Source: Polytrichum commune (lineage: Eukaryota; Streptophyta; Polytrichopsida; Polytrichales; Polytrichaceae). Taken from it: DNA of 64,000 nucleotides. The stretch is from assembly GCA_950295325.1 (NCBI GenBank), contig OX485805.1, positions 33,281,501 through 33,345,500 of the forward strand. Reading direction: 5' to 3'. The position numbers and the translations under genes are program-made. Every line of letters starts with the position of its first letter. Position 1 is the first letter of the stretch. The notes under the pieces were generated by a model that did no database searches, was not told the DNA's origin, and saw nothing but the letters and a program-made list of their open reading frames with translations. Below, piece by piece: positions 24,290-37,124 of this stretch.

Positions 24290-24720
24290 TTTACCACAAC
24301 ACATGTTCAAAAATGATTTGTATTTGGTTTCAAACAATAATTTCATGGCCTTGAGTATGTTTGGCTTGAGTTTTTTGATATTTCTTGAGTTTATGATGAA
24401 GTGGAGGCTTTGTTAAAATGAAAATGCAATAAAATTTCAAATAACAAATGTGTACACATTTCTTGTTGTGATACAAATCAATTTTTTATTTATGTTTTCT
24501 TTCCAATTTCAACTTATTTTCAGATATATTTTCCTTTGGAGACATGGATTTTACAATGTGTAAATTCAATCAAGGTGAAAAATTATGCAAGCTAGGCAAA
24601 AAATCACAATATCCAATTTTAGCATGCGGTTTCAAAGCCTCTGTTGTTGGACCTTCATACAATACACTATTGGTCCAATCTACCATGCTTGCATCCAAAT
24701 GGATTACTTGATAAAGGATG
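24290..24720 (+). repeat. Diverged duplicate, copy 1 (partner at 25640-26055)
   Basis: Shared in order with 25640-26055: 'ttggccttaa/tggccttgag', 'gagtttatgatgaa' against 'gaattcatgatgaactcgagggctttgt', 'aaaatgcaa', 'tttcaa(t)ttcaactta', 'atcacaa', 'gcaattttgagcc/gcggtttcaaagcct', and 'atcatgcttg'. Looks like two old copies of one non-coding element about 1.3 kb apart. Confidence 0.5.
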
Positions 24721-25639
24721 CAAGTGATTAAGTCACATTTGACTCTAGAGAGTTGTTGTTTAGAAAAGTGGAATGCTTTAATATGTTGCCCCCCAAAAAA
24801 GGGCCATCATGACCCGAAGAGAGAGAAGCACATGATGGAACTACATAATCTCAAGGAGGGAGTTCTACTCCAAGCACGATGATCTAAGTTGATATACAAC
24901 AACATGACAATGCAAGAAAAATTGGAATTAGATTGTCGGTAGAAGAGGTTGTTGGTGCCCATTGTACTGTACATTGACCGCTCTCAAGAACCTTGTCATA
25001 ACAAAAGGCCTTATCCATATCTCCCACCATATTTTCCCATGGAATTCTTGCATACCAAACAAACCTTGCACATGCAAGCATGGCAAATTGGACCATGGAG
25101 TTGCTCAAGTATAATGAAATCCTAAAATTCTTGGTCAAATGGCTATCAAGTGGTATGAAAATTGCTTCTACATTGTTTTGTTTATTTTCTCCCCACGGAG
25201 CCCTCCATTGTTGTTATTACTCAAATGTACAATTAGAATATATCATATAAAATAATATCACTAAAATGCATGTACAAACAAGTAGATTGTATTTCAGCAA
25301 ATTTGGACATATTCTCAAAATTTTGATTTTTCGATTGCTTCAATTCTAAGGCGGATCCGTTGATGCACTTCTAATAAGTTTCATGAGAGATATGTGAGTA
25401 TGTAGTGAGTACTTGAACATTAGTGATTGAGATATGTTGGAAAATAAGAATATTTATTTTGATGTTAAATAAAATTTATTAATCATTAAGCACTAAAAAT
25501 ACGATTAAGAAATATTTTATATATTTTCAAATCAACTATGCATATTCTATTGGAAGATCTTACCATCCAATCCTATTGGAAGATCTAAAAACTAGAATCC
25601 AAGATGTCATGATTCAAGATTTGGACTTATTCCAATGTT

Positions 25640-26055
25640 ACTTGAATACCCGGTAAAAGAGTTGTATAGGTTTCCAAACAAAAATTACTTGGCCTTAATA
25701 TTTGATCTGGAGTAATTTTTCATTATATATTGAATTCATGATGAACTCGAGGGCTTTGTCTAAAAGAAAATGCATGTAAAAATAAATATTAATGCATTTT
25801 TACTCTATCATGTACAAAAATTCTTAGTATGATGTAGAACGATGTTTTCAATATCAACTACTTTTACCATCTTCAAAATAATGCACATAATTATTCTTTT
25901 GATATAAATAATAATCAATGTTTTAAAAGAATACCACTAGAAAAGAATCACAAAAATTACACTTTGTATGCAATTTTGAGCCTTCTATTGTTGTCAAACC
26001 TTCACGAGGTACAAAAGTGATCCACTTTATCATGCTTGTACCCTACTACATAGCG
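25640..26055 (+). repeat. Diverged duplicate, copy 2 (partner at 24290-24720)
   Basis: Same order of shared phrases as the copy at 24290-24720, with many substitutions and small gaps. No open frame is shared, so the origin is unknown. Confidence 0.5.
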
Positions 26056-27290
26056 TGATGAACTTGTTGCCCTTCTTGAGGGTAACATCATACCTTTCTA
26101 GCCAAAATTTCCAATGCCTCTAAGATAAAGCCAAATCCTAAAAATGACGAAAAAATTTCACCAAATATCCCATGGTGCAAGTCAAGAGGTCTCGAAGAAT
26201 CATCATATAAGATATATTTGCACTTTGAGGAGTCTCAAATCAATTATGTTAATATATGAACTGTGATGTTTCTTTGCAAATATTGTGGAATTGGGATACA
26301 ATACCCTAAACATGAAACATGCATAGGGAACAACCATTGGATGCATAGATATCATCCTATACACAACCACATTCAAATTGTGGGCCCATTAACATTAATG
26401 AACATTGTACTGATATAGAGTAACAACAATGAGATCAACAAACAATTTATTTATTATAAGTAATACATAATGAAAGGTTTAACACACACACATGTATTTA
26501 CCTATGTGTGCAATATACAAGCTTTAATATCTATAACACATAATTACACCTATGAAATACTCTACATGATTTCTCTTCCCGATGTGCAAGGTATTTCTAA
26601 ACACCAATCTAGTCTCAATACTATTCTAAACAAGAAATTGGGCCACCTTGTTTAGCCTCATCCTCATGTAACAAGTTATCCTTGGCATAAGCTAAATTTT
26701 GCTTCATTGGAATTTTCATGTGGCCACTTTGGTAATGCCATGGCCTCCAAGATGCCAAAATGCAATTTGTACGAATCCATGTAGGTTCATACACAATGTC
26801 AACTTTCCACTTGAAAGTTAACTTTGTCTCCCACCAAGTGTAATTGTCTTGAACGTCTTTGCTTGTTAATGTCGGTGTGTACTAGTATTGTATTTGAATG
26901 TGTTTGAAATGTTCGCTTGATGGGAGGAAACATGACTCAAATAAGGCTTTCATCAACCACATGGATTTGGGACTTCCTACAACTTTTCACCCAAATGCAC
27001 AAAGGTGAAGTACCCTTCATGTGACAATCTATTGCAGTTCGATATGAAGTTGGGCGATCACAAAAATGTTAATGGGTTTTCACACTCCTTTCTTGCTTCA
27101 TTAACTAGGTAGCTGCTAGTCACATCCGAACCTTGCCAATACATCTCCCAAGCTAATCCTTCATCCCTAGAATGCTCCTTTTGTGCATACTATCTTAAAA
27201 CTTTGCTTTGAACACTACCTAGAAGCTCATGATTTTGGCATGATTGGCTAGGTTTTGGAGTTCATTTCCACAAACTAAGCTTGGATATGG
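26056..27290. other. No gene recognised
   Basis: AT-rich DNA with only short frames (such as 26470-26655) and no domain or paired element ends. Confidence 0.35.
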
Positions 27291-28215
27291 CTCCTCTAAC
27301 CTTCTACCCACGTACGGTACTAGATTTTTCAAGTCGTTTTGGACCATCTACACAATTCCAACCAATTGACTTATTGGTCAAATCGACCAACTTCGGAAGG
27401 TAATTTTTGCAAGTAGGATCTAGATCTAGCCTCTTTGACTTTCTACCAACCTATGTTAGAATTTTCAGGTCATTTTGAAGGTGCAACCATGGTCAAGTAC
27501 ACAACTCCATTACCTTGCATAAGTTTAAGTGAAAGTGATTCAAAAGTATATACCAACTTTGAATTTTATGAAGGAAAAACACATTGATCTACAAAGCCAA
27601 GTAATTTATGTAGACATTTTTTTCAAGAAAAATCTACATATTTCAAAAGATGGTGAAGTAGTGTGCAAGTAGATACAATGAACATGTAATTGTCATAGAG
27701 TTGTTTAAAACATGATAAATTACGTTAAAGTGATCTTTTTTCTACAAATTTTTGTGTGAAGGCCTCAAGTTTTTAATGAATTCATGGAATTTGAAAAATA
27801 ATCCAACTTCAAAATATTCAAGGTCAAGAAATCTACGTCTAAACCAAATTTAGCAATACATTTGATGATAAGTTTAAAAAATCTCATATTAATATTCTAT
27901 ATTTGAGTACCTAACACAACAATAGAGGGCACCATGAAAAAAATATCCAATTTAAACAACACTTTGCTATTATTTCTAGAAGTTTGACCCCAAAAATGAT
28001 GGTATTAGTATACCGGAGCACTTTTTCCATAATCCTGACTGTGCTTGCTCCGTGACCACTTTATATTGCCGACCATGTAACATTTTTGCTCAGATTGGCC
28101 AACTTCCGGAGATGGTTTTGGCAAACCGAGTCCAAATCGAGCCTCCTACCACCTTATGGTAATGTTTCCAGGTCATTCCGACCACTTGCATTGCACATCG
28201 ACCATGAGCATCATA
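27291..28215 (+). repeat. Scattered copies of a ~100-bp unit
   Basis: Related blocks lie at 27300-27350, 27385-27500 and 28088-28210. The common order is 'ccaacttc(c)gga..g.t..tttt.gcaa', 'tc.a.atc.agcctc', 'ctaccacctta/ctaccaacctatg' and 'tt.caggtcatt'. The copies are diverged and non-coding. Confidence 0.5.
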
Positions 28216-29814
28216 TCCACACATACACACCCTAATTGATTCTTAATGCATCTCCAGGTTACGCAACACGAGTTGACCGATGCGCACTTTTCCTAACACA
28301 TTCACTACTTGAGCCTTGTCACCCTTAAGGAATATGATAGCTTGCTTTAAAAACAACAATAATATGATATCAACAATGAGTTTACCCTTTAGATCCCTTT
28401 TTTAACACTTTCTTGCTTCTTTTTCAAGGATTGTCATCCGTCCGTACTGCCATATATTTATGAGTTCGTACATGTCCAAATCTAAAATTCACAAGCATAT
28501 ATACATACTCTAATCTATCAAACATAGTGGTAAATCCTACCTTAGCAAGATTTGCCCCACAAATGGCTTGTCCATAGCATGTTCTTCATGAATTGCATCA
28601 TTATCCAACTGCATGCCAATATTTGTACCTACGATTCTTGTTCGAGGCCAGAGATTGTGCTTCAAAGTAGTTGTTGTATCTATAACAATACTCTTCAAGG
28701 CACCAAGAACCCCCTTCCAATACAAAATTATAGATACCAATTGCCATGCCACCTGGTCATTGGTATCCATGGAACCTATTTCACCCAATGTTGTATAAAT
28801 CCACATAATCCCTTGAGGATTTTATCTAGATCTTTCATAGGAATATGCTTCACATGTAGTGGATCACCATCAAGTAGGGCAATTTTCCTCCACCATTTTC
28901 AATGCCCACCCAAATTTAGGGGATGAGTTGCTTTCAAGCGATATCCTTTCAATGTCAGCTGCAAGAATGTAAAAAAAAACTAGTCTAACTGGATGTGGAG
29001 GGCTCCATTCGATCGCATTTAAATTTCTTTACTATTGATGTTGCATTTGCAGTTGATTATTCCAAAGGAGGGATTGGTGATGATATTGTAGACAACATGC
29101 CTAACAAGATCCCAATGCCATTGAAGTCTTCATCTCCATCACTATTGTGAAAACTTTTGGAAAAGCTACTTCATCAAGATATATGGGACATCCTCTCATA
29201 CTAGGCTTGGCCTCTTGCAGAAGGCGACTTCAAATGAGAATATGTATGAATAAGGGCGATACACATAAATTAATGGTATGTGCAAATCTTCCACAGTTGG
29301 AAGAAATGCTTTCAATGACCAATGAAATTGTTATTCATGTAAAATGTATTTTAACATATGGCTATTTTACTTGAACACTTTTATATGTTTGTTTGGTTTT
29401 CTTCCAATGACGTTATCATGCAAAAAATTCCCGAGGTGATCCATCTTATGTATGTCATCCTCGTCTATTTCAAAGATCAAATTGGAATTAGCTAGCCAAA
29501 TATCTTCAAGCACAAAGACCGGTTTATAAACCTTGGGACCAAGAACAAGGACATAGACAAAAATAGACAAACCTATAGAGATGCCATCGATGAATTTAGC
29601 TTGGTCAACTAGATCCCATTCTATGTCAAAGAATTCTTGCCTCTCTAGTTCATGCCGGATGGAAAGGTATATCCCAAGTGGTTATAGTCATAAGGATGTT
29701 GTATTAGAAGTGTGGAGATCATGAAGCATGGAAAACATAATAGTTAGTTTTTGTTCCATTACATTAGGAGATAATGACATCTTGAAGTAGTCGGAAACGA
29801 TATCTTTCTTACGT
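28216..29814. other. No confident gene; a weak minus-strand frame
   Basis: The minus frame 28806-28537 (89 residues) and its opposite-strand shadow overlap. Neither has a domain I recognise. The frames 29147-29374 (plus) and 29367-29570 (minus) are likewise unassigned. This may be the remnant of an old element. Confidence 0.3.
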
Positions 29815-30195
29815 ACTGTAATGATTTTTGGCAACAAAAATAATTGCAATCTCATTAATTAAGGGAATATATCTTATTAAAGAAAATAAATACATCCATG
29901 TTTTTAACTCTCATTGAGGATGATGTACATTTGTATATTGCTTTGGGTTTTATGTTGGCTATTCCCATATTATTTCTTTCGAATAGTCATGAATGATATC
30001 TTCAAGGTTGTCAATGTTGTAAATGAGTGTTGGCAACAAACATAATTGCCTTCTCATGTATTGAGGGAAAATGTCTCATCAACAAACCTTAGTTTCATCT
30101 ATGTTCTTGATTGCAATGTAAAAGATGTACTATTGCACTATGTGGCATTGTGGTTGTGTTGGGCACTCGCACATTATTGATGATGAATAGCAATT
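29815..30195 (+). repeat. Tandem duplication, about 198-bp period, two copies
   Basis: Both copies read 'gtaa.tga.t.ttggcaacaaa.ataattgc..tctcat.tatt.aggga.aat.tct.at'. They continue with 'catc.atgtt.tt' and 'gatgtac.att'. Copy 1 starts near 29818 and copy 2 near 30022. Diverged, non-coding. Confidence 0.65.
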
Positions 30196-32112
30196 AACCT
30201 TTTATATTCTTATCATTATACACTTGTCAAATGTGTGTTTTTTAAGATGATTACTTCCATTAATCATATGAATTTCTTAAATCAACAAACATCAACAAAT
30301 GTGATGTTAAAGGCTTCTTTTGGTTAACTTGATGCTTCACCCTTCATCATTTGCATGCCCACATGCAAACTCATAACGGGTTTATGAAGCTTGGCTATGG
30401 GCCAAGTGCTATTGCCTCATGTCGGAGGCGGTCCCTTTGTAATGTAGCGAAAACCCCAAAATCTATGGTCTCAGGGATGCCACAACTACACATGTAACAT
30501 TTGTCATCACTCTTTGGGAATTAACCGCAAACCACTGTGTGTCACAAAGACCAAATGAACTCAAATCTTCCTTCTATTGAATCTACTCAACTTTTTTCCT
30601 TTTTTAATTTATTTCCTCCCTCTTTTGTTTTGGGCCTTTTTGCTCATTTTTCGCTTTGTAAAACTGTACAAAGTAGCTGAGAGGGCCACCAAGATGAAGA
30701 AATTATGTGAGCCACCTTTGCTACGTCTCTTCAAGCAAAGGCCCAGGAAGGGCTTCCTACTTACATATCCAAGGATGCCGAATCTCCACTTAGCATATGA
30801 ACACCTGCAATGTATCTTGGTTGCCATTCATTGCCAAGAGAAAAACTGCCGTACGTTAGCTGGGGTGATATGTACTGTAATGAAGTACAGTACGTTAGAC
30901 CCTGGTCCTCTGCTCACGATCCAATGAATCTAGTGGATCTCCCTTTTTCGCGGGAATCGAGTCTGCTAAGGCTTAAGCAGCCTAAGCTTATATAGTAGCT
31001 GATGAGTTCGTTCACCTTCGCATATTTAAAATGACCCTCACACAGATTTTGTGAAGGTACCGCTTGACTCTGTCATTTGTGAACAAATCTCAACAACACA
31101 ACTGCCATATAAGTACTTCCCAATAAATCTAGATCTCTATCTTGCAAAAAACACATATATACACAGATCTTGAGCTTAATGGCTGCACTGTCAGAAAATT
31201 TGTGGACGGCTCACCCATACAGCGTGATGATGAAATTAATTTAGGGTTTTGGATTTTCAATCGAGTTCCACTTTGAAGCGGTGCAGTGACAATCTTGTGA
31301 ATGCAATAAGCTTAAGCTGTGCAGATCTTGGCAACTGACCATTTGAAGAAGTTGTTACTAACCCTTGACTAACCTCCTTGCAATCTTTTAGAAATTCGAA
31401 GCACACACTTGCAGAAATAACAAGTAACTGGTTGATTGCGCATCCTTAGAGACAGGTACTATTCTTGATTTTGCAAGTATATAAGTTCACTTAATTCAAT
31501 CCCTTTTTCACTACTGTATCCTTCTTCAATGCTCTGCCAACATTGCAATAAACCTAGAACTTTGTTCACAGTGAAGCAAAGCAATGACGTAGATTTTGAC
31601 TTCATTTTGGTTTTGATACGAATCATATTCCTGGGCTGTAGTTTTTTGGGGCTGCAAGATTATTCGCAAGCTGTTATCTAATGCCCAATATCCTCTTTGA
31701 ATTACCTACACCACCCAGCTTGCAGGTGCTTTAAATTTTTGAAGTTGAGAGGATTAGAAATATTATGTTGAAATGTGAATGTCTCAGGTTACATTCTAAA
31801 GATATTTATATGTTGCTTCAAACTAATTTAATGTGCATCAATGACAAACTTATAGGAAGACATATATCTTTCAAAATGGATGGATGAGAGGTATCCTTGT
31901 ATGAGTTAAATTGGGGATAATTTTCTTGCACTGTGAAATAATGAACAACACTTCATATGGTAGTCTTCATTGTGATGTTCTTGCAAAAAAACTTGCACAA
32001 CTTTGTGAAAGGCTCCAAAAGAAAAGGCTTTCTTTAAAAGCTAAGTTTGCATTTGATAGCCACTTTAGCTTGCAAAGTATAACACAACTTGTATATACTA
32101 TATGAATTGCGG
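30196..32112. other. No gene recognised
   Basis: The plus frame 30577-30927 (116 residues) starts with a hydrophobic stretch (FFPFLIYFLPLLFWAFLLI). It has no other feature and its opposite strand is also open, so I do not call it. The rest is AT-rich. Confidence 0.35.
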
Positions 32113-32230
32113 GGTCTTACCACCGATTCTCTTCCCCTCTATCATTATGATGAATGTGAATATGAATTGAAAATTTAATGTTATAGCAGCTCACGAAACC
32201 ATATAATGGAAGAGAACCTTTGGTAAGACC
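32113..32230. mobile_element. Small MITE-like inverted repeat, 118 bp
   Basis: The left arm ggtcttaccaccgattctct and the right arm read inward ggtcttaccaaaggttctct match at most positions over 23 bp. The centre is AT-rich and no target duplication is obvious. A run of about 19 A follows at 32357-32375. Confidence 0.5.
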
Positions 32231-32589
32231 ATGTGATCCCCATAGCGTAGGTACTCAATGCTAGCCATAATCTATGGGAGGTTAGAGAGGAAAAAGGCAT
32301 ACCCCTATTAGAGGTTGTGCCTCTTGGAGCGACATCCTAAGAGATAAGATTTGTTGAAAAAAAAAAAAAAAAAAACATAAATGGGCCTTTTCTTTGGCCC
32401 TTGGCTCATCTATTGGCTAGCTTTTGAGGCACTTTGAGTGGGCTTCAAGGAGCCTCAATTGGCCAAGTGGGATGACTTAACATATGCAAATGTGACTAGA
32501 GGTCCTAAAAGGTTTGAGTATGTGGTGATGTATAATTTTTTTGGGGGCAAATGCCATGATGTTATGTCAATGTGGACTTCTGTCGTGCA

Positions 32590-33960
32590 CCTCTCCATGA
32601 GGAGTGCCCAAAACACCATGGGCAAAAGGGGGACCCCGGAGTGACACCCGGGACTTGTGACGCCGTTGGTGAGAGGGCCCAAGTGATCCTAGTGTGGGTG
32701 AGGGCCCCGGGCGTTGGGAACGCCTCCCACCCACAGAGACTATATAGGAGGCATGAGGGTAAGGCCATGAGCTATGCGTAGCTTATGGCGTGTAGATTCT
32801 AGAATGCTCAAGAACACCTCAATCGGAGGTGTGAGCTAGGAGTTATGGCAATTTGAATGAGGCGCTGTCCCGGGACAACGCCCTGGTACAGCAGTGGCCT
32901 GGGAGTGGCTCTCGGGACTGCCAAGGTTTGAACAGGCATAACTTCCTCAAGACCTGCCCAAATGGGGCAAGTGATGAGTCCATCGATATCTACATGAAGC
33001 GTAGATGACGATGGAGTGGGTGCTTGTTAGCATCAAAGATCACATAAGGAAGTTATGATGGTTTGAAGATGATGGGGGCTTCTAGGCCCAACGGCTAAGG
33101 GAAAATGTTTACTTGGCCCCAACTCTTGGTAAAGAGACAAAAGGTTTTCTGCCAGTGGGGTAGGGGCCCCGCCTAGAGTGCTAGAGGCTTAGAGCATCCT
33201 CAGTCGGTCTAGGTAAAGCTCACTGCAAACCAAAACCTATCTTTTGACTGACCTAAAATTAGAAACTGAAATTACCATCATTAGAAGCACACCTAAATAA
33301 ACGTGAGATATTTCTCAAGAAAAAAGAATTGTAAAAATTTGACGTAGGTGAAATCCCTCATTGAAAACACCACATTTTCAAAATTTAGAGGGAGTGCACC
33401 AAATCTTGCTTAAAATGGAAAGATCCTCCCACACTCCCTCCAAATTTTTGACATTTAGAGGGAGTGTGGGAGGATCTGTCCATTTTTAAGCAAGATTTGG
33501 TGCACTCCCTCTAAATTTTGAGCAATTTTAAGCAAGATAGGTCTTGGTTTGCAGTGAGCTTTACCTAGACCGACTGAGGATGCTCTTATATGGGTGAGGT
33601 GGTGTGGCCTCATCCACCCGAGGCCGAACGGCAGAGCCTCCATGGGCATTGGCCCAATGTGAGGCCATAGTTGCCTAGTATGGTTCAAGTTGTTGTAGTG
33701 TTGCTCCGGCAACGCGATGATCAACATAAGATTGAACTTCCATGTATGGAAGTCCACATCTAAGAATTGGTTACTGATTAAGGGGTGAGTCCTGAAAGCA
33801 AAGTAGGAGGGTTGGTTCCCCTCCTATGAACTATAAGGTCCGGGGTAGGAGGAGCTAACCATTAGCATGGTAGAATGCGAATGGTTAGCGCTCGTAACCT
33901 TTGCTAGAAATGAAAATTGGCAAGATTGTTAAGGGGCCTAGCAAGGGTTGCGACAACTTC
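32590..33960 (+). repeat. Dispersed repeat copy A (possible solo LTR), interrupted by a MITE
   Basis: From about 32840 to 33955, leaving out the nested MITE, this matches the reverse complement of 47950-48655. Shared phrases include 'gttgctccggcaacgcgatgatcaac', 'ttggccccaactctt' and 'ggaagtccacatct'. A TATA-like 'actatataggagg' lies near 32740. The match stops at 'gttgcgaca'. A long non-coding GC-richer repeat with a promoter-like motif fits an LTR, but I found no neighbouring gag/pol or primer-binding site. Confidence 0.6.
33192..33585. mobile_element. PIF/Harbinger-type MITE, 394 bp, TTA target duplication
   Basis: The flanking TTA sits at 33189-33191 and at 33586-33588. The ~53-bp terminal inverted repeats start GAGCATCCTCAGTCGGTCTA and are almost perfect. 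A second near-perfect hairpin fills the centre (about 33370-33530), so the whole element can fold on itself. The related copy of the host repeat at 47950-48655 lacks this insert, which acts as an empty site. Established: PIF/Harbinger and Tourist-like elements duplicate a TTA/TWA trinucleotide. Confidence 0.88.
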
Positions 33961-34059
33961 ACATATGGCCCCCAGTTATGTAATTGATGTTATAAATGTG
34001 GCTACTTAAACCCAAAGTACATTAGAATTTGGTTACATCTATGAAACCTTGTACAAAAA

Positions 34060-34155
34060 GAATTGTTTCATGGGGGAATCAAACTCCGGTCTTTTGACCT
34101 TGCCCACTACAACGTGGAACAACATGCAATACCATATATTAGCACAATCCATCTA
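34060..34155 (-). mobile_element. Candidate tRNA-derived SINE fragment
   Basis: The minus strand has a Pol III B-box-like 'ggagtttgattcccccatga' (about 34072-34091). Upstream of it is 'gttgtagtgggcaagg', resembling an A box. The phrase 'tttgattcccc.ccatgaaa' is shared with 50690-50720. No target duplication was seen. Confidence 0.4.
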
Positions 34156-34589
34156 TCATTCATATACAATTAGTGAACTAAAAGCCTGACATGCACTGCA
34201 AGTCAGGCCCCACCAATATATTCAATCCAAATATTGCAAGTTCTTGCACAAATAATCTTGAGGACTTGCACCCTCAAGCATGCCATACATGCTTCAAAGA
34301 GGACAACATACTCTTGAGGTATAAATTCATGCCCTCCCTCATCATGTTCCAAAAGTTGAGTATAGGTTTAGTACATTGGGTACCTCTCATAGAACTACAA
34401 TTGTATTGGTTTTTCATTTTCCAAGCCACTATTTAGCCACCCTTGACCTATGCATACATCACCTACCACTGCATTTAGAAACTACTTGTAACATGATCCA
34501 TTAGAACTAATCTACTCCTCCCCTCCACAACAAACCTTCTAAGCTTTCAAATTTGGTATGGCCATTTGGTAAGGGAATGGCTTCAAAGT

Positions 34590-35560
34590 ATAAAGTCTTA
34601 CGCAAACATGTCTAGTATCACCAAGTCTAGATGGATTGTGAGTTGGTTCCTTAACTTGCTCTTCATGAATGACAAAGATCGGAATGTTCTCTCATTTTCC
34701 ACATTACCCAACACTTGAACATGAACAATCTCAATGATCTTCATGAACTCAAAGAGCTTCGCAAAAGTGACGGCATTGCTAGAAAACTTGCACCAAAGTT
34801 GGGACATTGGGTTCTCGATCATGAGTAGAGTCATGGCAACTTGGGCATTTCATATCATGGGATGTTGAAGAAGGAGGTTTGGAGCTTTACGTTGCGGATG
34901 TCAAGGGGTGGAAACACTCATTCCTCAACATCCACAAATACTTGCAGCTTTTTAAAGTTAGATTCAATGTTGCAATATGCCCGTGAAATGTAGCATTCAA
35001 TGTATCGATCAACCGATATTGGGGGTAGTATATGCCAAGGGAACACATCACCTCTTGGTGAGGGAACCACTTCTCTACCTCCACTATAAGATGTTTCACT
35101 GCACTAGCTAGTTGCCTCTACACCTTGTCAAGGATGGCATCCTCATGGTCAATCTCGTTCACTTCTTCCCACTGTCATAGAAATGGCATTGGTCTCATGG
35201 TTGCCATTTAATTGGCACGTGCAACATTTCAAAACCAGGTGACCTTCCTCACGATTGTAGCAGAACTACCAAATCTTGTTCAATTACCATGGATGTGTCA
35301 TTTGCTACCAATCAAAAGGTGTTGAGCTTCTCTTTGTTGAAAGCAAGAATTGGATTTACAAAGAGTTGATATATATTGCCTTGATATATTAATACCACAA
35401 AAATGAAATCAACAATGGAACATGTTGGCCTTTGTGCAAACTTGATGAGAGATTTTACAAAGTGCAACAGGGCATCAAGCAAGGTAGGGTCTCCCAATAA
35501 GAGAATGTTCAAGTTCTTGTTTGTTGTTGCCTTCTTGGGCATGTCCACTGCCATTTTTTT
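34590..35560 (-). pseudogene. hAT transposase C-terminal fragment
   Basis: 34834-34598 encodes a hAT C-terminal dimerisation domain, with LGNVENERTFRSLSFMKSKL then RNQLTIHLDLVILDMF, matching the family pattern 'NAENERTFS...KNKLRNRL..HLDLVV'. Just upstream, 35099-34887 has FPHQEVMCSLGIYYPQYRLI. 35554-35312 has LLDALLHFVKSLIKFAQRPT, the counterpart of the 9316-9460 segment of the other hAT remnant. Stops and frame changes separate the blocks, so it is dead. Element ends were not found. Confidence 0.75.
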
Positions 35561-35639
35561 TTGTCACCAATGCATTTGTCAAACACCGTCTTTGCATGTC
35601 CAAACATAGATATCCATCTCAAGGGGAATGCTTGTGTTT

Positions 35640-35995
35640 TAATACACCCTATCAGTAATTATGTTTTTTTGGGGAATCATTTCAAAATACCCTATTTTAC
35701 TTATACTGTATTTTTCCTTATACCCCAAATAACCATTTTTTTTACTATACCCCATTTTCTTTCTTTCTTGGAGCCCAACTACTGTCCATTTTTTTTCTTA
35801 CACCGCATTTTGTTTCTTACACCCCTTTTTATTTTGGTTATGTAAGTATCATTTTTTTCCATGAAGGACATTTCTCTTCTTACAACAAAAAATCATCTCT
35901 TTTCATTCACTAGCACATATCCTACCCTAGACCCGCTATCCTTAGTAATTGTTTTCATGTTATTTTACATGTATTGACTAGATAAAAGATATCAT
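35640..35995 (+). repeat. T/C-rich degenerate repeat
   Basis: Repeated phrases of the type 'tta.accccatttt.tttctt' occur about six times between 35645 and 35835. Low-complexity DNA; the plus frame 35561-35845 reads through it. Confidence 0.6.
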
Positions 35996-36151
35996 TATAT
36001 GTGATGGTAATTTACATGTAAACATGTTTCATTATTTAAAAACCCCCTACATTATATGTAATTTTTTTTCCAAAATTTATCTACAATGAATATATTAGAC
36101 CCTATTTTTTTATTGCACGTTGTTTCTACGATGTTTGCCAGTGACCCCTGC
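35996..36151 (+). repeat. Dispersed repeat, partner at 50084-50233
   Basis: About 150 bp, with about 85% identity by eye to 50084-50233. It includes 'aaccccctacattatatgta', 'aaaatttatctacaa.gaat' and 'gcacgttgtt..tacgat'. Same orientation in both places. Unknown class. Confidence 0.75.
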
Positions 36152-37124
36152 AAGATATCCATCAAGTATTGACATTCCTAATTATCTTGTTTTCTTTGGA
36201 TTCCAAACAAACTGCTAGCTATTGGAACTAAAGGGTGCACTTGGGAAAGGAACCGATTAAAAAATTAAATGTTGCCAAGACATCCTCCACATGACTTACC
36301 ACCTCGAACTCAGAGAGGTATGGACAATAATATTAATGTGGTGTGCATGCAATGGACACCTAACATGAATGATGCATGCTTGTTGATAAATTGGATAGTA
36401 GTACTTGATTTTGGCCATTAATATTTAGAACCCCAATCACCCCAAATGTGATTAATTCTCCCCTAATCTTTTGCTTGGATAGACCTCTATAAGCACAAGT
36501 AACGTTCACATTGACAACAAATAAGGTTATATGTTGTATCATCCTCAACCACTCTCTCTAGGGTAAGGAGCAGAGGAATCCGTTTTCAATCTATCACAAT
36601 GTAACCTTGGACATTAATCCAAAAAAACAAAATAATGTTGCTCATGATATTTTTGCACATTTTAAATAACATAACCAAATTGACCATATTCACTAAATAT
36701 CTCCAATGCACTATACTAAATAAGATATTTAGTTTTTGATTATATTTAATGTTGTTACCACCCTACCCTGCTCAACACTATTTTAATTTTATTTTTTATA
36801 ACTAGTGTTAGAAGATATGCTGAAGATATCCTGGATTTCTCCTTTTATCATTGTTAATTTTTTTCATATCCTTACTAACACTAAATTCAAACATGTAACT
36901 TCCACATATTACCATAGTTGATATTTAGTGTTTGAGTTTACATTTAATGTTACGTACTTTCATAGGGTTATTGAAATTTAGTGTATGCATTCGTATTTAG
37001 TGTATCAAACACTAAATATCCTATTTAGTGTACCTGTTTGCCACCTTCTAATAACTTAACCCACTAAGTATAGTTTGTGTAATGCAAACACCATCAACTA
37101 TTTAAAGGTATGGGATTGCTGTTG
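36152..37124. other. No gene recognised
   Basis: AT-rich sequence in which 'atttagtgt' phrases recur (about 36720, 36920, 36980, 37020). It ends at the 9-bp target duplication of the next element. Confidence 0.4.
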
